A stretch of DNA of 64,000 bases from [Clostridium] asparagiforme DSM 15981. Its GTDB lineage: Bacteria > Bacillota > Clostridia > Lachnospirales > Lachnospiraceae. The stretch is taken from positions 4,030,001-4,094,000 of the forward strand of contig CP102272.1 of the NCBI GenBank assembly GCA_025149125.1, given 5' to 3'. Made by a program: the position numbers and the translations under genes. Position 1 is the stretch's first letter; every line of letters begins with the position of its first letter. Below the pieces are notes generated by a model. The model was not told the origin of the DNA, ran no database searches, and worked only from the letters and a program-made list of their open reading frames with translations. Below, in pieces: positions 52,068-63,907 of the stretch.

Positions 52068-53063
52068 TTATTCGCCTATTTTTACCTCGGAAGCGGAGGA
52101 ACTCTCCCCTGCCCCGGTCTCATTTTGCGAAGCGGCGCTGCTGTCACCGGCGCTGTCGCTGCTATCCTGTCCCTGCCCCGCGTCTCCGCCCTGGGGCGCT
52201 CCCTCCGGGGTCGTCCCGGCTGTCTCCGTCCCGTCCGCAGCGGTCGTCTCCTGCCCGCCCGGGATAATGGACACGTTGCTGTCCTTTGTCTCCTCCGGCT
52301 GGGAGGAGTCCACCACCGCGCCCTTCTGAAGCTTCTTGTAAGCTCCGGCCAGCAGCGCGTCGGATTCCAGCGCTTCCTTCAACTGCTGGTTGATCTGGGA
52401 TGCCAGAAGGCGCACGTCCTCGGACTGGTTGGCCTTGGCCACGTAGTCCGCTTCCTCGCCCACCACGTTCTCGCGGATCCGGTACTGTCCGTCCTCAGAC
52501 TTCACCACATAACACCACAGAAGTCCCGGCGCCAGGGAATCCGCCCTGCGGAATTTGATCTTGTAGGTCACATAGACCACGTAGGAGTCCTCGGTCAGCC
52601 CCTGCTTGGTATAGCAGGTGATCTCCTGGTAGTCCTCGATCTCGGCGGCCTCCGCGTCCAGCTGTTTCTGCCTCTGGTCCAGATTGTCCTCGTCCGTCTT
52701 TCCAAACAGGCTGTAGAGCTTCTGGGCGTCCCGGTCCACCTTGGCCTGGAAATACTCGCTGATCAGCTGGTTTACCTCGGGAACCTCGTCCTTTTTCAGC
52801 TCATAATCCGAGAAATCCGTCTTGTACTCGCTGTTGTCCGGCTCGACGCTCATCTCCGCCGTGGTACCCGACTGCTCCACCACGATCTCCACCGTGTTGT
52901 CCGTGCCTGAAACCGTGGCGTCCGTCTCCTGGGGCTTCTTGTCCATCACCAGGATAATGATCACCAGCACCACAACCACCACCAGCGGTATCGCCATCAT
53001 CCGCATGTATTTGATTTTATCTTCATCAGACCAACCTCTGCCTGTCCTTCTTCTGCGACTCAT
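52068..53063 (-). CDS. Membrane-anchored extracytoplasmic protein of unknown function
   Basis: A 331-aa protein: a basic N-terminus ([10 protein letters not shown]), one membrane helix (about 24-42, [18 protein letters not shown]), a linker, then a soluble domain (about 80-235) with [20 protein letters not shown] and [20 protein letters not shown], resembling an NTF2-like fold, and a disordered Ser/Gly/Glu-rich tail of about 90 residues. I do not recognise a named family. AGGAGG precedes ATG 53063; thirty upstream codons are excluded. It precedes queA by 16 nt. Confidence 0.7.
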   Translation of the reverse strand: MSRRRRTGRGWSDEDKIKYMRMMAIPLVVVVVLVIIILVMDKKPQETDATVSGTDNTVEIVVEQSGTTAEMSVEPDNSEYKTDFSDYELKKDEVPEVNQLISEYFQAKVDRDAQKLYSLFGKTDEDNLDQRQKQLDAEAAEIEDYQEITCYTKQGLTEDSYVVYVTYKIKFRRADSLAPGLLWCYVVKSEDGQYRIRENVVGEEADYVAKANQSEDVRLLASQINQQLKEALESDALLAGAYKKLQKGAVVDSSQPEETKDSNVSIIPGGQETTAADGTETAGTTPEGAPQGGDAGQGQDSSDSAGDSSAASQNETGAGESSSASEVKIGE

Positions 53064-53201
53064 GAATTCTGTCCTCCTGTGCGGGGCGAAACGCGCCCGT
53101 TCTGCTTTAAAATGTCTCCGCTCTATTTTAGCAGACTCTATTATAAATTGCAATCTTGGATTGCGGCGGTTTCCGGTCCCCCGGCTGCTTCCGGGTAGGA
53201 A

Positions 53202-53245
53202 AATACCTGTCGGAGCCTGAATTTCACGTGGCCCCGACAGGTATT
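53202..53245 (-). terminator. Terminator of the bgl operon
   Basis: AATACCTGTCGG (53202-53213) pairs with CCGACAGGTATT (53234-53245). On the minus strand a TTTTCC tract follows. It ends the transcript that carries bglP and the glucosidase. Confidence 0.75.
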
Positions 53246-53258
53246 CTCCCGTCTCTCT

Positions 53259-56529
<3,271 letters not shown>

Positions 56530-56581
56530 CACAGCAGCCTCTCTTTCTCAACCTTTGTTTTATTTATCGAAACCGGCAGAC

Positions 56582-56637
56582 GAAAAAAGACCAGAAAAAG
56601 CGCAGATGCCTCGAGTCATCTGTCCTCTTCCGGTCTT
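56582..56637 (-). terminator. LicT-controlled terminator upstream of bglP
   Basis: On the minus strand AAGACCGGAAGAGG pairs with CTTTTTCTGGTCTT, with an inner CAGATG/CATCTG stem, and ends in TTTTTTCG. Its 5' arm overlaps the RAT element, the classical mutually exclusive arrangement. Confidence 0.85.
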
Positions 56638-56662
56638 GCCCGCCTGACTGCGGTTACAATCC
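56632..56662 (-). promoter_or_regulatory. RAT antiterminator site upstream of bglP
   Basis: On the minus strand the element begins GGATTGTAACCGC and ends GGCGGGCAAGACC, matching the LicT/BglG RNA-binding consensus (GGATTGTTACTG...GCAGGCAAAACC). Bound LicT would block the overlapping terminator and allow bglP-bgl expression. Confidence 0.88.
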
Positions 56663-56676
56663 TCTTCCGTATTGAT

Positions 56677-57519
56677 TTATGTGCCTTCTCTGGAGGTCAC
56701 TCGCCTGATGTGCAGCATCAGATAAGTCATCTCCTCCTCCGTGATCTCGCAGTGGAATTTCATGCGGAAATAATCCCGGATTTTACAGACGCAGGTGTAG
56801 CTGCGCGGATATGCGCTTTTTACCTGCTCAAACAGCAGATCGTCTCCCCCGCCCGCTGGCTCATTGACAAACAGACGCCGCACAAAGTAGCGGATATGGG
56901 TGATCAGCCGCTGATAGCTCAGAGACGTCTCATCCAGACTCATATTGAAATGAATCTGAATCATCTTGATCAGCTCCTGAACCGTCTCCGTCACCTGGAT
57001 CGTGGTCTGCATCTCCTCGCCCTCCTGGGTAGCGTTGACGAAGTGCAGGGCAATGTAACCGGCCTCGTCGTCGGGCAGCCACACATTCTCATAGTAGGCG
57101 ATGGTCTTAAGCGCTTCCCTGGCTGCCTGATACTCCCTGGGGTAAAACCGTTTGATCTCCCACAGCAGGTTGTTTTTCAGCGGCAGCTTCTGTTTGCTGC
57201 GGTACAGCGCGTAGCTGATGTGGTCCGACAAGCCGATGTATATGGCGTCGGAAAACGTGACGTTCAGCCTTTTCTGGGCATCCTCGATAATGCGGCAGGA
57301 CAGCTCCAGATGATTGACCGGAACCTCCTTCACCAGCTCGGAAAACCGCGAGGTCAACTCCGGTGAATCGATGACAAAGCGCTTCTCCGCCCTGCCCGGA
57401 TCGATTTCATCCCCCGCTTTCTTCTGAAACGCAATCCCCCTGCCCAGCAGGATCATCTCCAGCTGCTTTTCATCTTCCACCAGGACAATATTGTTGTTGT
57501 AAATCTTTTTGATCACCAT
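56677..57519 (-). CDS. licT: LicT/BglG-type transcriptional antiterminator
   Basis: A 280-aa protein: RNA-binding CAT domain (1-55, IKKIYNNNIVLVEDE and LLGRGIAFQKKAGDEID), then PRD1 (about 65-170) and PRD2 (about 172-278) with the PTS-phosphorylated histidines, for example in VNHLELSCRI, SDHISYAL and THIRYFVRRL. It should bind the two RAT sites found here, before its own gene and before bglP. ATG 57519 follows the GGGGGAGAGGG ribosome site; the longest frame extends 52 codons through the leader and is not credible. Confidence 0.94.
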   Translation of the reverse strand: MVIKKIYNNNIVLVEDEKQLEMILLGRGIAFQKKAGDEIDPGRAEKRFVIDSPELTSRFSELVKEVPVNHLELSCRIIEDAQKRLNVTFSDAIYIGLSDHISYALYRSKQKLPLKNNLLWEIKRFYPREYQAAREALKTIAYYENVWLPDDEAGYIALHFVNATQEGEEMQTTIQVTETVQELIKMIQIHFNMSLDETSLSYQRLITHIRYFVRRLFVNEPAGGGDDLLFEQVKSAYPRSYTCVCKIRDYFRMKFHCEITEEEMTYLMLHIRRVTSREGT

Positions 57520-57552
57520 ATGTCCCTCTCCCCCTGATTCCACGGCAGAATT

Positions 57553-57611
57553 CAAAAAAGACCCGAAATATACAGATATGCCCATGGAACATCTGGTATA
57601 ATTCTGGTCTT
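57553..57611 (-). terminator. LicT-controlled terminator upstream of licT
   Basis: On the minus strand AAGACC at the 3' end of the RAT pairs with GGTCTT, enclosing an inner CAGATG...CATATCTG stem, and TTTTTTG follows. It overlaps the RAT element. Confidence 0.8.
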
Positions 57612-57634
57612 GCCTGCTCAAACAGTTACAATCC
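57606..57634 (-). promoter_or_regulatory. RAT antiterminator site upstream of licT
   Basis: On the minus strand it starts GGATTGTAACTG and ends GAGCAGGCAAGACC, an excellent match to the LicT target. It indicates autoregulation of licT. Confidence 0.9.
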
Positions 57635-57647
57635 AATTTATGATTCC

Positions 57648-57675
57648 ATCTTAGCATAATTTTTGTGGATGTCAA
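57648..57675 (-). promoter_or_regulatory. Promoter of the licT-bglP-bgl operon
   Basis: On the minus strand: consensus TTGACA (57670-57675), a 16-nt spacer and TAAGAT (57648-57653). It is placed so that the RAT begins shortly downstream. Confidence 0.8.
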
Positions 57676-57733
57676 GCATTTTTCTCCCTCATTTCCCCTG
57701 AATTTTCCCCAAGCTGCCCTTATTCCCCCCTTC

Positions 57734-57763
57734 TTGACACGCCGCGCCCCCCATTGCTATACT
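57734..57763 (+). promoter_or_regulatory. Promoter of the LysR gene at 57807
   Basis: TTGACA (57734-57739), an 18-nt spacer and TATACT (57758-57763), 43 nt ahead of the start codon. Confidence 0.75.
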
Positions 57764-57806
57764 CGCATCAGACACGCAAACGTCGAAACATCTCAGGGAG
57801 GCGCCC

Positions 57807-58730
57807 ATGGTTGAAATCAAAGAACTGACGTACATCCTCGCCATTGCCCGGGAAGGCAGTATCTCCCGGGCGGCGGAAAAGCTCTACATGTCTCAGCCCA
57901 ATCTGAGCCAGTTTTTAAAGAATTTCGAGGCGTCCATCGGAACCGTCCTGTTCTACCGCACCCCCTTAGGGGTTCACCCCACCTATGCCGGGGAGCTGTT
58001 TCTGGAAAAGATCAAGGAGATCGACCGCTCCTACCAGGCGGCCATGAGGGAGCTCAAGCAGATGCGGATGCTGGAGCTGGGCGTGATCCGCTTCGGCATC
58101 CCGGCGGCCAAAAGCGTACTGTTCCTTGGGGATATCCTTAACAGCTTCCACCGGAATTTTCCCCAGATCACAGTCTCCATCACGGAAGCCAATTCCAGGT
58201 TGCTGGAGGAAATGATCATCAGCCAGCAGCTGGACGCGGCCCTGATCTCCACCCCCCTCAACAACGAATCCATTATCCACCATCCCATCACCAGCGAGGA
58301 GCTCTTTCTGGCCGTCTCCCCCAACCATCCGCTCTTAAAGCTGGCGCAGGGGGAGGGCGACGGAAACGGACGCCGTTGGATCGCCCCGGAACAGCTCTCC
58401 GGCCTGGATTTCATCGTCTCGGAGCCCGGTACCAAAATACGCAAGATCACGGACCGGCTGTTTGACAGCTACCGCATCCGGACCAGGACCCTGTACTCCG
58501 TCAGCAATGTAAACGTGGCCCTGGAAATGGTTCAGAGCGGCCTTGGCATCACCTTCGTGTCCGCTCTGCGGGTGCCCCATCCCAGCGATCTAATCTACCT
58601 CTCCCTGGGAGAATCGGGCATCTGCCGGGACGTGGTCATGGTCTATTCCGCCGGGTCCTGCCACTTAAAAACCGTGGAAGCCTTCGCCAGCCAGGTCTAT
58701 ACCACAGTCAGGGACAGATTTCCGCTTTGA
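57807..58730 (+). CDS. LysR-family regulator next to the oxidoreductase operon
   Basis: A 307-aa LTTR: HTH 1-62 (ELTYILAIAREGSISRAAEKLYMSQPNLSQFLKN) and an effector-binding domain (about 90-300). It converges on the oxidoreductase gene rather than diverging from it, so its target is uncertain: the Tct operon, or something further away. It has a consensus promoter, and its stop codon sits in the loop edge of its own terminator. Confidence 0.93.
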   Translation: MVEIKELTYILAIAREGSISRAAEKLYMSQPNLSQFLKNFEASIGTVLFYRTPLGVHPTYAGELFLEKIKEIDRSYQAAMRELKQMRMLELGVIRFGIPAAKSVLFLGDILNSFHRNFPQITVSITEANSRLLEEMIISQQLDAALISTPLNNESIIHHPITSEELFLAVSPNHPLLKLAQGEGDGNGRRWIAPEQLSGLDFIVSEPGTKIRKITDRLFDSYRIRTRTLYSVSNVNVALEMVQSGLGITFVSALRVPHPSDLIYLSLGESGICRDVVMVYSAGSCHLKTVEAFASQVYTTVRDRFPL

Positions 58731-58747
58731 AATCTGTCCCTGATTTT
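58709..58747 (+). terminator. Terminator overlapping the LysR stop codon
   Basis: CAGGGACAGATTT (58709-58721) pairs perfectly with AAATCTGTCCCTG (58730-58742), followed by ATTTT. The stop codon (58728-58730) lies in the loop. Confidence 0.8.
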
Positions 58748-58758
58748 AAATTGTATGA

Positions 58759-60663
58759 CTATGCAAATTCTCTCAAAATTTCCGCCGCCGCGAAGGCCGC
58801 CTCATGGACCGCCTCGATGGCCAGCCCCGGAACGTTCGCATCCCCCGCCGTGTACACCCGCGTTCCCGGCAATGCCTCCCGAACCTCTTCCAAAAGCCCC
58901 GATTCCGGCCTGCGCCCGGCTGCAACGATCACGCTGTCAAATCCATCCATCTGCCGTTTCTCCCCCTGTCCATCCGATACGGTCAGACGCGGAAGGGCGA
59001 TCTCCTCCACCCTCGTCCCCGTGTGAATGGGGATTTCCAGCTCCTTCAGCCGTTTCAGCATAAAGATTCTCCGGCTCTCTGTCAGCTCCACGGCCACATC
59101 GTCCCTCATCTCAAAGATTTCCACCTGCCTGCCCATGGAGGCGAAATACTCCGCCGTCTCGCAGCCGATCAGACCGCCGCCCAGAATGGCGATGCGCTCT
59201 CCCGGCTCCACGCCGCTCTCCAGCGCCTGGTCGCCCGTGTAGATGCCCGCCCCCTCGATGCCGGGGATCGGCGGAATGAGCGGCGAGCTGCCCGTGGCCA
59301 GGATCACCGCGTCCGGCGCCTCGGCCGCGATCGTCGATACGTCCGCCCGGACGTTCAGGCAGATTTCAACGCCGTGGCGTTTTAACACATCCAGCCGGTA
59401 ACCGGTCAGAAATTCCATGTTGGCCTTAAAGGGCGGTATCTGGGCCAGATTGATCTTCCCTCCCGGCCGGCTCTCCTGCTCAAAAATCACCAGGTTCTTC
59501 ACCCCATGCTCCGCCAGCATAGCCGCCGCCTCCAGGCCGGCCGGACCTGCGCCCACAATCACCACCTTTTTCGCCTCAAGCGCCGGAGACGGCGGGGCGA
59601 AGGTCAGCGCCTTCTCGTTGCCGATCCGCACATTCTGCATACAGCGGATCTTCTTGCGCACGGTGGCGGCCCGGCACCCCTGATTGCAGCCGATACACCG
59701 GCGTACCGGCGCGGGATCACCCCCCATATACTTGTTCACCAGCCCGGGGTCCGCCAGCTGCGCTCTGCCGATGGCCGTCAGATCCGCCTTGCCCTGCTCT
59801 AAAATTTCCTCCGCCTGCTCCATGGTGGTGATCCGCCCCACCGTAATCACCGGGATTTTTACTTCCCGTTTCACCGCCTCGGCAGCGGACGTGTTGAACC
59901 CGTCGGGGATATCCATGGGGGCGCACATGTACTCCTCGGACTCCGGCATGCCGATGGACACGTGAACCGCGTCGATGCCCGCTTCCTCCAGGAGCTTTAT
60001 GATCTCAATGGTCTCAGGAAGCTTCCTCCCCCGCTCCACCATCTCGTCTCCGCTTATGCGGAACACCACCGGGTACTCTGTCCCGCAGATCGCCTTGATC
60101 GCCCGGACGATCTCCAGAGAGTAGCGGGCGCGCCCCCTATAATCCCCGCCGTACTCGTCCGCCCTCCGGTTATACCGCGGAGACATGAACTGGGCGATCT
60201 CGTGGGCATGGGCGCCGTGGATCTCCACCCCGTCCACGCCGGAGAGCTGACAGCGGCGCGCTTCCCTGGCATAGCTGTCCACCAGCTCGGCCAGAAGCTC
60301 CCTGCTGTAATCCTCCACCGCCTTCACCACCTTGTCGCGGCCGGCCTGGACCGCCGCCGGGTGGAGCTGGCAGAACAGCTTCGCGCCGTAGCGGTGGGCC
60401 GTATCCGCCATGGCCTTCCAGCCCGGCATATACCGGTCGTCGGACAGAGCCGGACGGCCCGGCCCCGGTTTTCCGTGGGGGCTTCCCGGAACCACGATAA
60501 GTCCTGCCCCGCCCTTTGCCAGATCTTCCACAAAGTCCATCTGGTCCTCCGTGACATAACCACGTCCGTCACAGAAGAACGTGCACATGGATGGGAACAT
60601 CACCCGGTTTTTGACGGTCACCGGCCCGATCTGAATGGGGCTTAAAATAATCTTCTCTTTCAT
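58759..60663 (-). CDS. Old-yellow-enzyme/NADH:flavin oxidoreductase with FAD domain
   Basis: A 634-aa protein of the 2,4-dienoyl-CoA reductase/BaiH/FldZ type: an FMN TIM barrel (1-350), the 4Fe-4S cysteines CIGCNQGCRAATVRKKIRCM (about 337-356), and an FAD/NAD domain (about 378-634) with VVIVGAGPAGLEAA and IAILGGGLIGCETAEY. Catalytic histidine region: GVEIHGAHAHEIAQFMSP. Such enzymes reduce activated C=C bonds of dienoyl-CoA, bile acids, cinnamate or similar acids. Downstream of tctA by 30 nt, it probably reduces the carboxylate imported by TctCBA (inference). Confidence 0.92.
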   Translation of the reverse strand: MKEKIILSPIQIGPVTVKNRVMFPSMCTFFCDGRGYVTEDQMDFVEDLAKGGAGLIVVPGSPHGKPGPGRPALSDDRYMPGWKAMADTAHRYGAKLFCQLHPAAVQAGRDKVVKAVEDYSRELLAELVDSYAREARRCQLSGVDGVEIHGAHAHEIAQFMSPRYNRRADEYGGDYRGRARYSLEIVRAIKAICGTEYPVVFRISGDEMVERGRKLPETIEIIKLLEEAGIDAVHVSIGMPESEEYMCAPMDIPDGFNTSAAEAVKREVKIPVITVGRITTMEQAEEILEQGKADLTAIGRAQLADPGLVNKYMGGDPAPVRRCIGCNQGCRAATVRKKIRCMQNVRIGNEKALTFAPPSPALEAKKVVIVGAGPAGLEAAAMLAEHGVKNLVIFEQESRPGGKINLAQIPPFKANMEFLTGYRLDVLKRHGVEICLNVRADVSTIAAEAPDAVILATGSSPLIPPIPGIEGAGIYTGDQALESGVEPGERIAILGGGLIGCETAEYFASMGRQVEIFEMRDDVAVELTESRRIFMLKRLKELEIPIHTGTRVEEIALPRLTVSDGQGEKRQMDGFDSVIVAAGRRPESGLLEEVREALPGTRVYTAGDANVPGLAIEAVHEAAFAAAEILREFA

Positions 60664-60693
60664 ATAATCCTATCTCCTCTATCCCTTACATTT

Positions 60694-62223
60694 TTATTTT
60701 GACTGATTCTCAGATTTTCCGGCCCGGCCGTTTCCCGCGCTGCGGGAGGACAGCATTTTCTTCACCGCCGGATACAGCAGCACCGCCACACAGATCGCCA
60801 GCAAGGACGCCGTGATGGGCTTGGAGAGCGCCAGGATCACATCCCCCTGGGTCAGCTTCACCGCGCGCCGCAAATTGGACTCACAGATATTTCCCAGCAC
60901 CAGCCCCAGAATCAGGGCCGCCGGATTGAACTTACATTTGCTGAACACATACCCCACAAGGCCAGCTCCCAGCATGATGTAGACGTCGAACACGCTGTTC
61001 TGCACCGCAAAGCTGCCGATCACCGCAAACACCGCGATCAGGGTTCCCAAAATGGCGTAGGGCACGTTCATGATCTTGCTGAAAATCCTGGCCACAGCCA
61101 CGGCCACCACGATCATCAGGATGTTGGTCACGATCATGGAGGCGTAAACGCTGGAAAGAAATTCCGGCTGGGTCTTCTGTAAAATGGGACCAAGCTGGAC
61201 GCCCTGGAGCATCAGCGCCGACATCATGATAGCCGCCGCGTTTCCCCCTGGAATTCCCAGGCTCAGCAGGGGAACCATGGAGCCGCCGGTGGCCGCGTTG
61301 TTGGCCGTTTCTGAGGCCGCTACCCCCCGCAGCTCGCCTTTTCCATAGCGTTCCGGCGTTTTGGAGGTCTTGACCTCAGCCACATAACTCAAAAACGCTG
61401 CGATGGTGGAGCCTGCCCCCGGCAGGATTCCCACAACGGTTCCCAGAATGGAGGATCGGACCACGGTCCACTTGATCTCCATCATCTGGCGGAAGCTGAT
61501 CATCTTCGTCCTGACCTTGTTTCCTCCGCCCACCATCTCCCCCAGGCTGATGGGCTTAATGGTCTGTTTAAATACCTCGGAGACCGCGAACATACCAATC
61601 ATGATCGGGATCATGTCAAAGCCCCCCAGAAGCTCCGTCCGGCCAAAGGTCAGCCTGGCGCAGCCCACAATGGGGTCCGTGCCGATGGTGGCGATGAACA
61701 GGCCCAGCAGACCGGAGATCAGGGTTTTGAGCATATTGTCCGGCTCCAGGCAGGTCAGAACGCTCAGTCCCAGAAAGCTGACCGCAAACAGCTCCGACGG
61801 GCCGAATTTCAACCCAAGGGAGGAGAGCTGCGGGGACAGTAAGAACATGGCGCAGGCCGAGACCACGCCGCCGATGGCCGAACAGATGATGGAGGTTCCC
61901 AGCGCCTCCCCGGCCCGGCCCTGGACGGCCAGCGGGTAACCGTCAAAAGTGGTGGGAGCGCTGGAGGGCGTCCCCGGTATCTTAAACAGAATCGCCGTGA
62001 TCCCGCCGCCGGTGATGGACGAACAGTAGACCGCCACCAGAAACGCGATGGACACCACGGGCCTCATCACATAGGTGAAGGGCACGCACAGGGCGATGGC
62101 CATGGAGGCGCTGACCCCGGGCATAGAGCCGAATATCGTACCCGCGATGATTCCCAGAAAAATAATTAAAAATGTGGCCGGTTCCAGCACAATGGAGAAT
62201 CCGGTTGCAACCATATCAAACAT
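60694..62223 (-). CDS. tctA: Tripartite tricarboxylate transporter, large subunit TctA
   Basis: A 509-aa membrane protein with about 12 helices. The N-terminal GTIFGSMPGVSASMAIALCVPFTY and the repeat-like ILPGAGSTIAAFLSYVAEV are the two inverted halves of the TctA family. It takes up carboxylates delivered by TctC. TctB ends 15 nt upstream, and the oxidoreductase follows. GAGGGGG precedes ATG 62223. Confidence 0.95.
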   Translation of the reverse strand: MFDMVATGFSIVLEPATFLIIFLGIIAGTIFGSMPGVSASMAIALCVPFTYVMRPVVSIAFLVAVYCSSITGGGITAILFKIPGTPSSAPTTFDGYPLAVQGRAGEALGTSIICSAIGGVVSACAMFLLSPQLSSLGLKFGPSELFAVSFLGLSVLTCLEPDNMLKTLISGLLGLFIATIGTDPIVGCARLTFGRTELLGGFDMIPIMIGMFAVSEVFKQTIKPISLGEMVGGGNKVRTKMISFRQMMEIKWTVVRSSILGTVVGILPGAGSTIAAFLSYVAEVKTSKTPERYGKGELRGVAASETANNAATGGSMVPLLSLGIPGGNAAAIMMSALMLQGVQLGPILQKTQPEFLSSVYASMIVTNILMIVVAVAVARIFSKIMNVPYAILGTLIAVFAVIGSFAVQNSVFDVYIMLGAGLVGYVFSKCKFNPAALILGLVLGNICESNLRRAVKLTQGDVILALSKPITASLLAICVAVLLYPAVKKMLSSRSAGNGRAGKSENQSK

Positions 62224-62238
62224 TTACCCGCCCCCTCT

Positions 62239-62748
62239 CTACAGCGTCTCAAAGAACAGCGACAGATCCCGGAAAATTCCGTATCCCCTGGGAAGCGGCA
62301 CCTGCAAAAACCGCGAAAACAGGATGTACAGCGCGGCTGTGGACAGCGCCGCGGTCAAAAGCCGCATCTTCCAGCTGCGGTTTCCCAGCAGCGTCATATA
62401 GTAGGCAACGAACAGCGGCGTGGAAAACACGAATCCGATCTTGTCCATCAACGTAATGTAGACGAACATCCCAAGCGCCGACCAGGCCAGCTTTTGGAGT
62501 TTCCTCCCATCCCCCGCGTGTTCCGTCCGCGCGGCTTCCCCCGCCGCAGTCTGCCGCCGCGCTGCCCGAAGCGACAGGAATATGTTGAGCGCAAGCAGCG
62601 CGATCAGCAGCACCAGCAGAAACACCGGCCAGGCCCTGGGGCCCATCGGATCGTAATCCATCACATTTCCCATGCCGAACATCAGGTTAAACAGACAAAA
62701 CAGGCAAAACAGTATCAGCAGCGCGCACACCGCAATATCTCCCGCCAT
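62239..62748 (-). CDS. tctB: Tripartite tricarboxylate transporter, small subunit TctB
   Basis: A 169-aa protein with four predicted membrane helices, containing YDPMGPRAWPVFLLVLLIALL near residue 32, typical of TctB. It completes the transporter with TctA and TctC. The first codon of the longest frame is a GTG immediately before ATG 62748. It is 40 nt downstream of tctC. Confidence 0.9.
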   Translation of the reverse strand: MAGDIAVCALLILFCLFCLFNLMFGMGNVMDYDPMGPRAWPVFLLVLLIALLALNIFLSLRAARRQTAAGEAARTEHAGDGRKLQKLAWSALGMFVYITLMDKIGFVFSTPLFVAYYMTLLGNRSWKMRLLTAALSTAALYILFSRFLQVPLPRGYGIFRDLSLFFETL

Positions 62749-62787
62749 CACACCATCCCCTCTCTCAATCCAAAATTTTCCCTTCTC

Positions 62788-63759
62788 CTATTCCACCATG
62801 GTCTCAAAGAATGCGTACTCCTCTTCCCAAATCTTTCCAAATTCTTCAGAATTGGCATAACCCGGTCTCTGGTCCAGCATCCCCGTCTCCACAAACTCCT
62901 TCCAGGCCGGATCCTCCATGGCCTTTACGATAGCTTCTTCCAGGGTCTTTATGACCTCGGGGTCCGTCCCCTTCCTGACCGAAAGCCCGCGCCATGCGCC
63001 TATGGTGGCGTCGATACCCTTTTCTACGGAACAGGGCACGTCGGGAAGGCCGGGCAGCCGTTCCTCGGACAGCACCACGATGCCGGTCAGCTCCCCGTCC
63101 TCAATCAGAGGCTTGGCTGTGGCCACGTCGTCGATGCTCAGGTCCACATGTCCGCCCAGGAGCGCGGACTTGCACTCTCCCGTCCCCCCGAAGCTGATCA
63201 GATCCAGCTCCAGTCCGGAAGATTCCACGAACTGCTTAATGATCATACCGTCCAGGCCGGTGGCCGCCAAACCGGCGATTTTTACATCCTTTGGGTTGGC
63301 CTCCGCCAGCGCTTTCATCTCGTCAAAATCCTTAAACCGGCCCTGTCCGTTTCCCGTGATCAGGGTCACGTCGTGCACCAGGCGGCTGACCGGCATGAAC
63401 TCTTCTGTGAACTTGATCTCGGATAAGCCGTTGATCTGGGTGATGAGCTGGGTCTGGGTGGTCAGAAACAGCGTATAGCCGTCCGCGGGCTGCTTGTACA
63501 CATATTCCAGGCCGTTGAGCCCCTGGGAGCCCTCGATATTGGTCACCACCACCGGCACCCCCAGCACCTTGGACAGCGGCTCGCTCAGGGCTCTGGCCGT
63601 GATGTCCGTGCCGGACCCGGCTCCAAAGCCCACGATAATCTCAACCTTGCGCTCCGGGTACGTTTTCCCGGACTGGGCGGACGTCCCCCCGGAACATCCC
63701 GCTAAACACATCCCCGCCACCGTCATGGCAAGCGTCAGACTTCCCAACCGTTTCCACAT
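62788..63759 (-). CDS. tctC: Tripartite tricarboxylate transporter substrate-binding lipoprotein TctC
   Basis: A 323-aa protein with a lipoprotein signal (MTVAGMCLAGCSGG, Cys about residue 22) and the Bug/TctC fold: YPERKVEIIVGFGAGSGTDITARAL at the start, NIEGSQGLNGLEYVYKQPADGY following. It binds a carboxylate outside the cell; the ligand is not known. It is the first gene of the operon tctC-tctB-tctA-oxidoreductase, divergent from a LysR gene. GAAGGAGG is the ribosome site. Confidence 0.94.
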   Translation of the reverse strand: MWKRLGSLTLAMTVAGMCLAGCSGGTSAQSGKTYPERKVEIIVGFGAGSGTDITARALSEPLSKVLGVPVVVTNIEGSQGLNGLEYVYKQPADGYTLFLTTQTQLITQINGLSEIKFTEEFMPVSRLVHDVTLITGNGQGRFKDFDEMKALAEANPKDVKIAGLAATGLDGMIIKQFVESSGLELDLISFGGTGECKSALLGGHVDLSIDDVATAKPLIEDGELTGIVVLSEERLPGLPDVPCSVEKGIDATIGAWRGLSVRKGTDPEVIKTLEEAIVKAMEDPAWKEFVETGMLDQRPGYANSEEFGKIWEEEYAFFETMVE

Positions 63760-63907
63760 AATAAATCCTCCTTCTTCTCCAAAAATAGACTGAATTTCCG
63801 TTTGGTTTATTCAATATTACCATGTTAATTGACAATTATAAAATATACATATACAATATGTACATGAATACTATTCATACCCATTGAAGCGCACAGGAGG
63901 GATTCCG
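63760..63907. promoter_or_regulatory. tctC-LysR divergent control region
   Basis: An A/T-rich 148-bp gap. TACATAT (63846-63852) and ATATGTA (63856-63862) form a perfect inverted repeat with a 3-nt spacer, a plausible LysR-type site (T-N11-A like). It lies 45-60 bp before the LysR start. No confident promoter hexamers were chosen. Confidence 0.55.
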
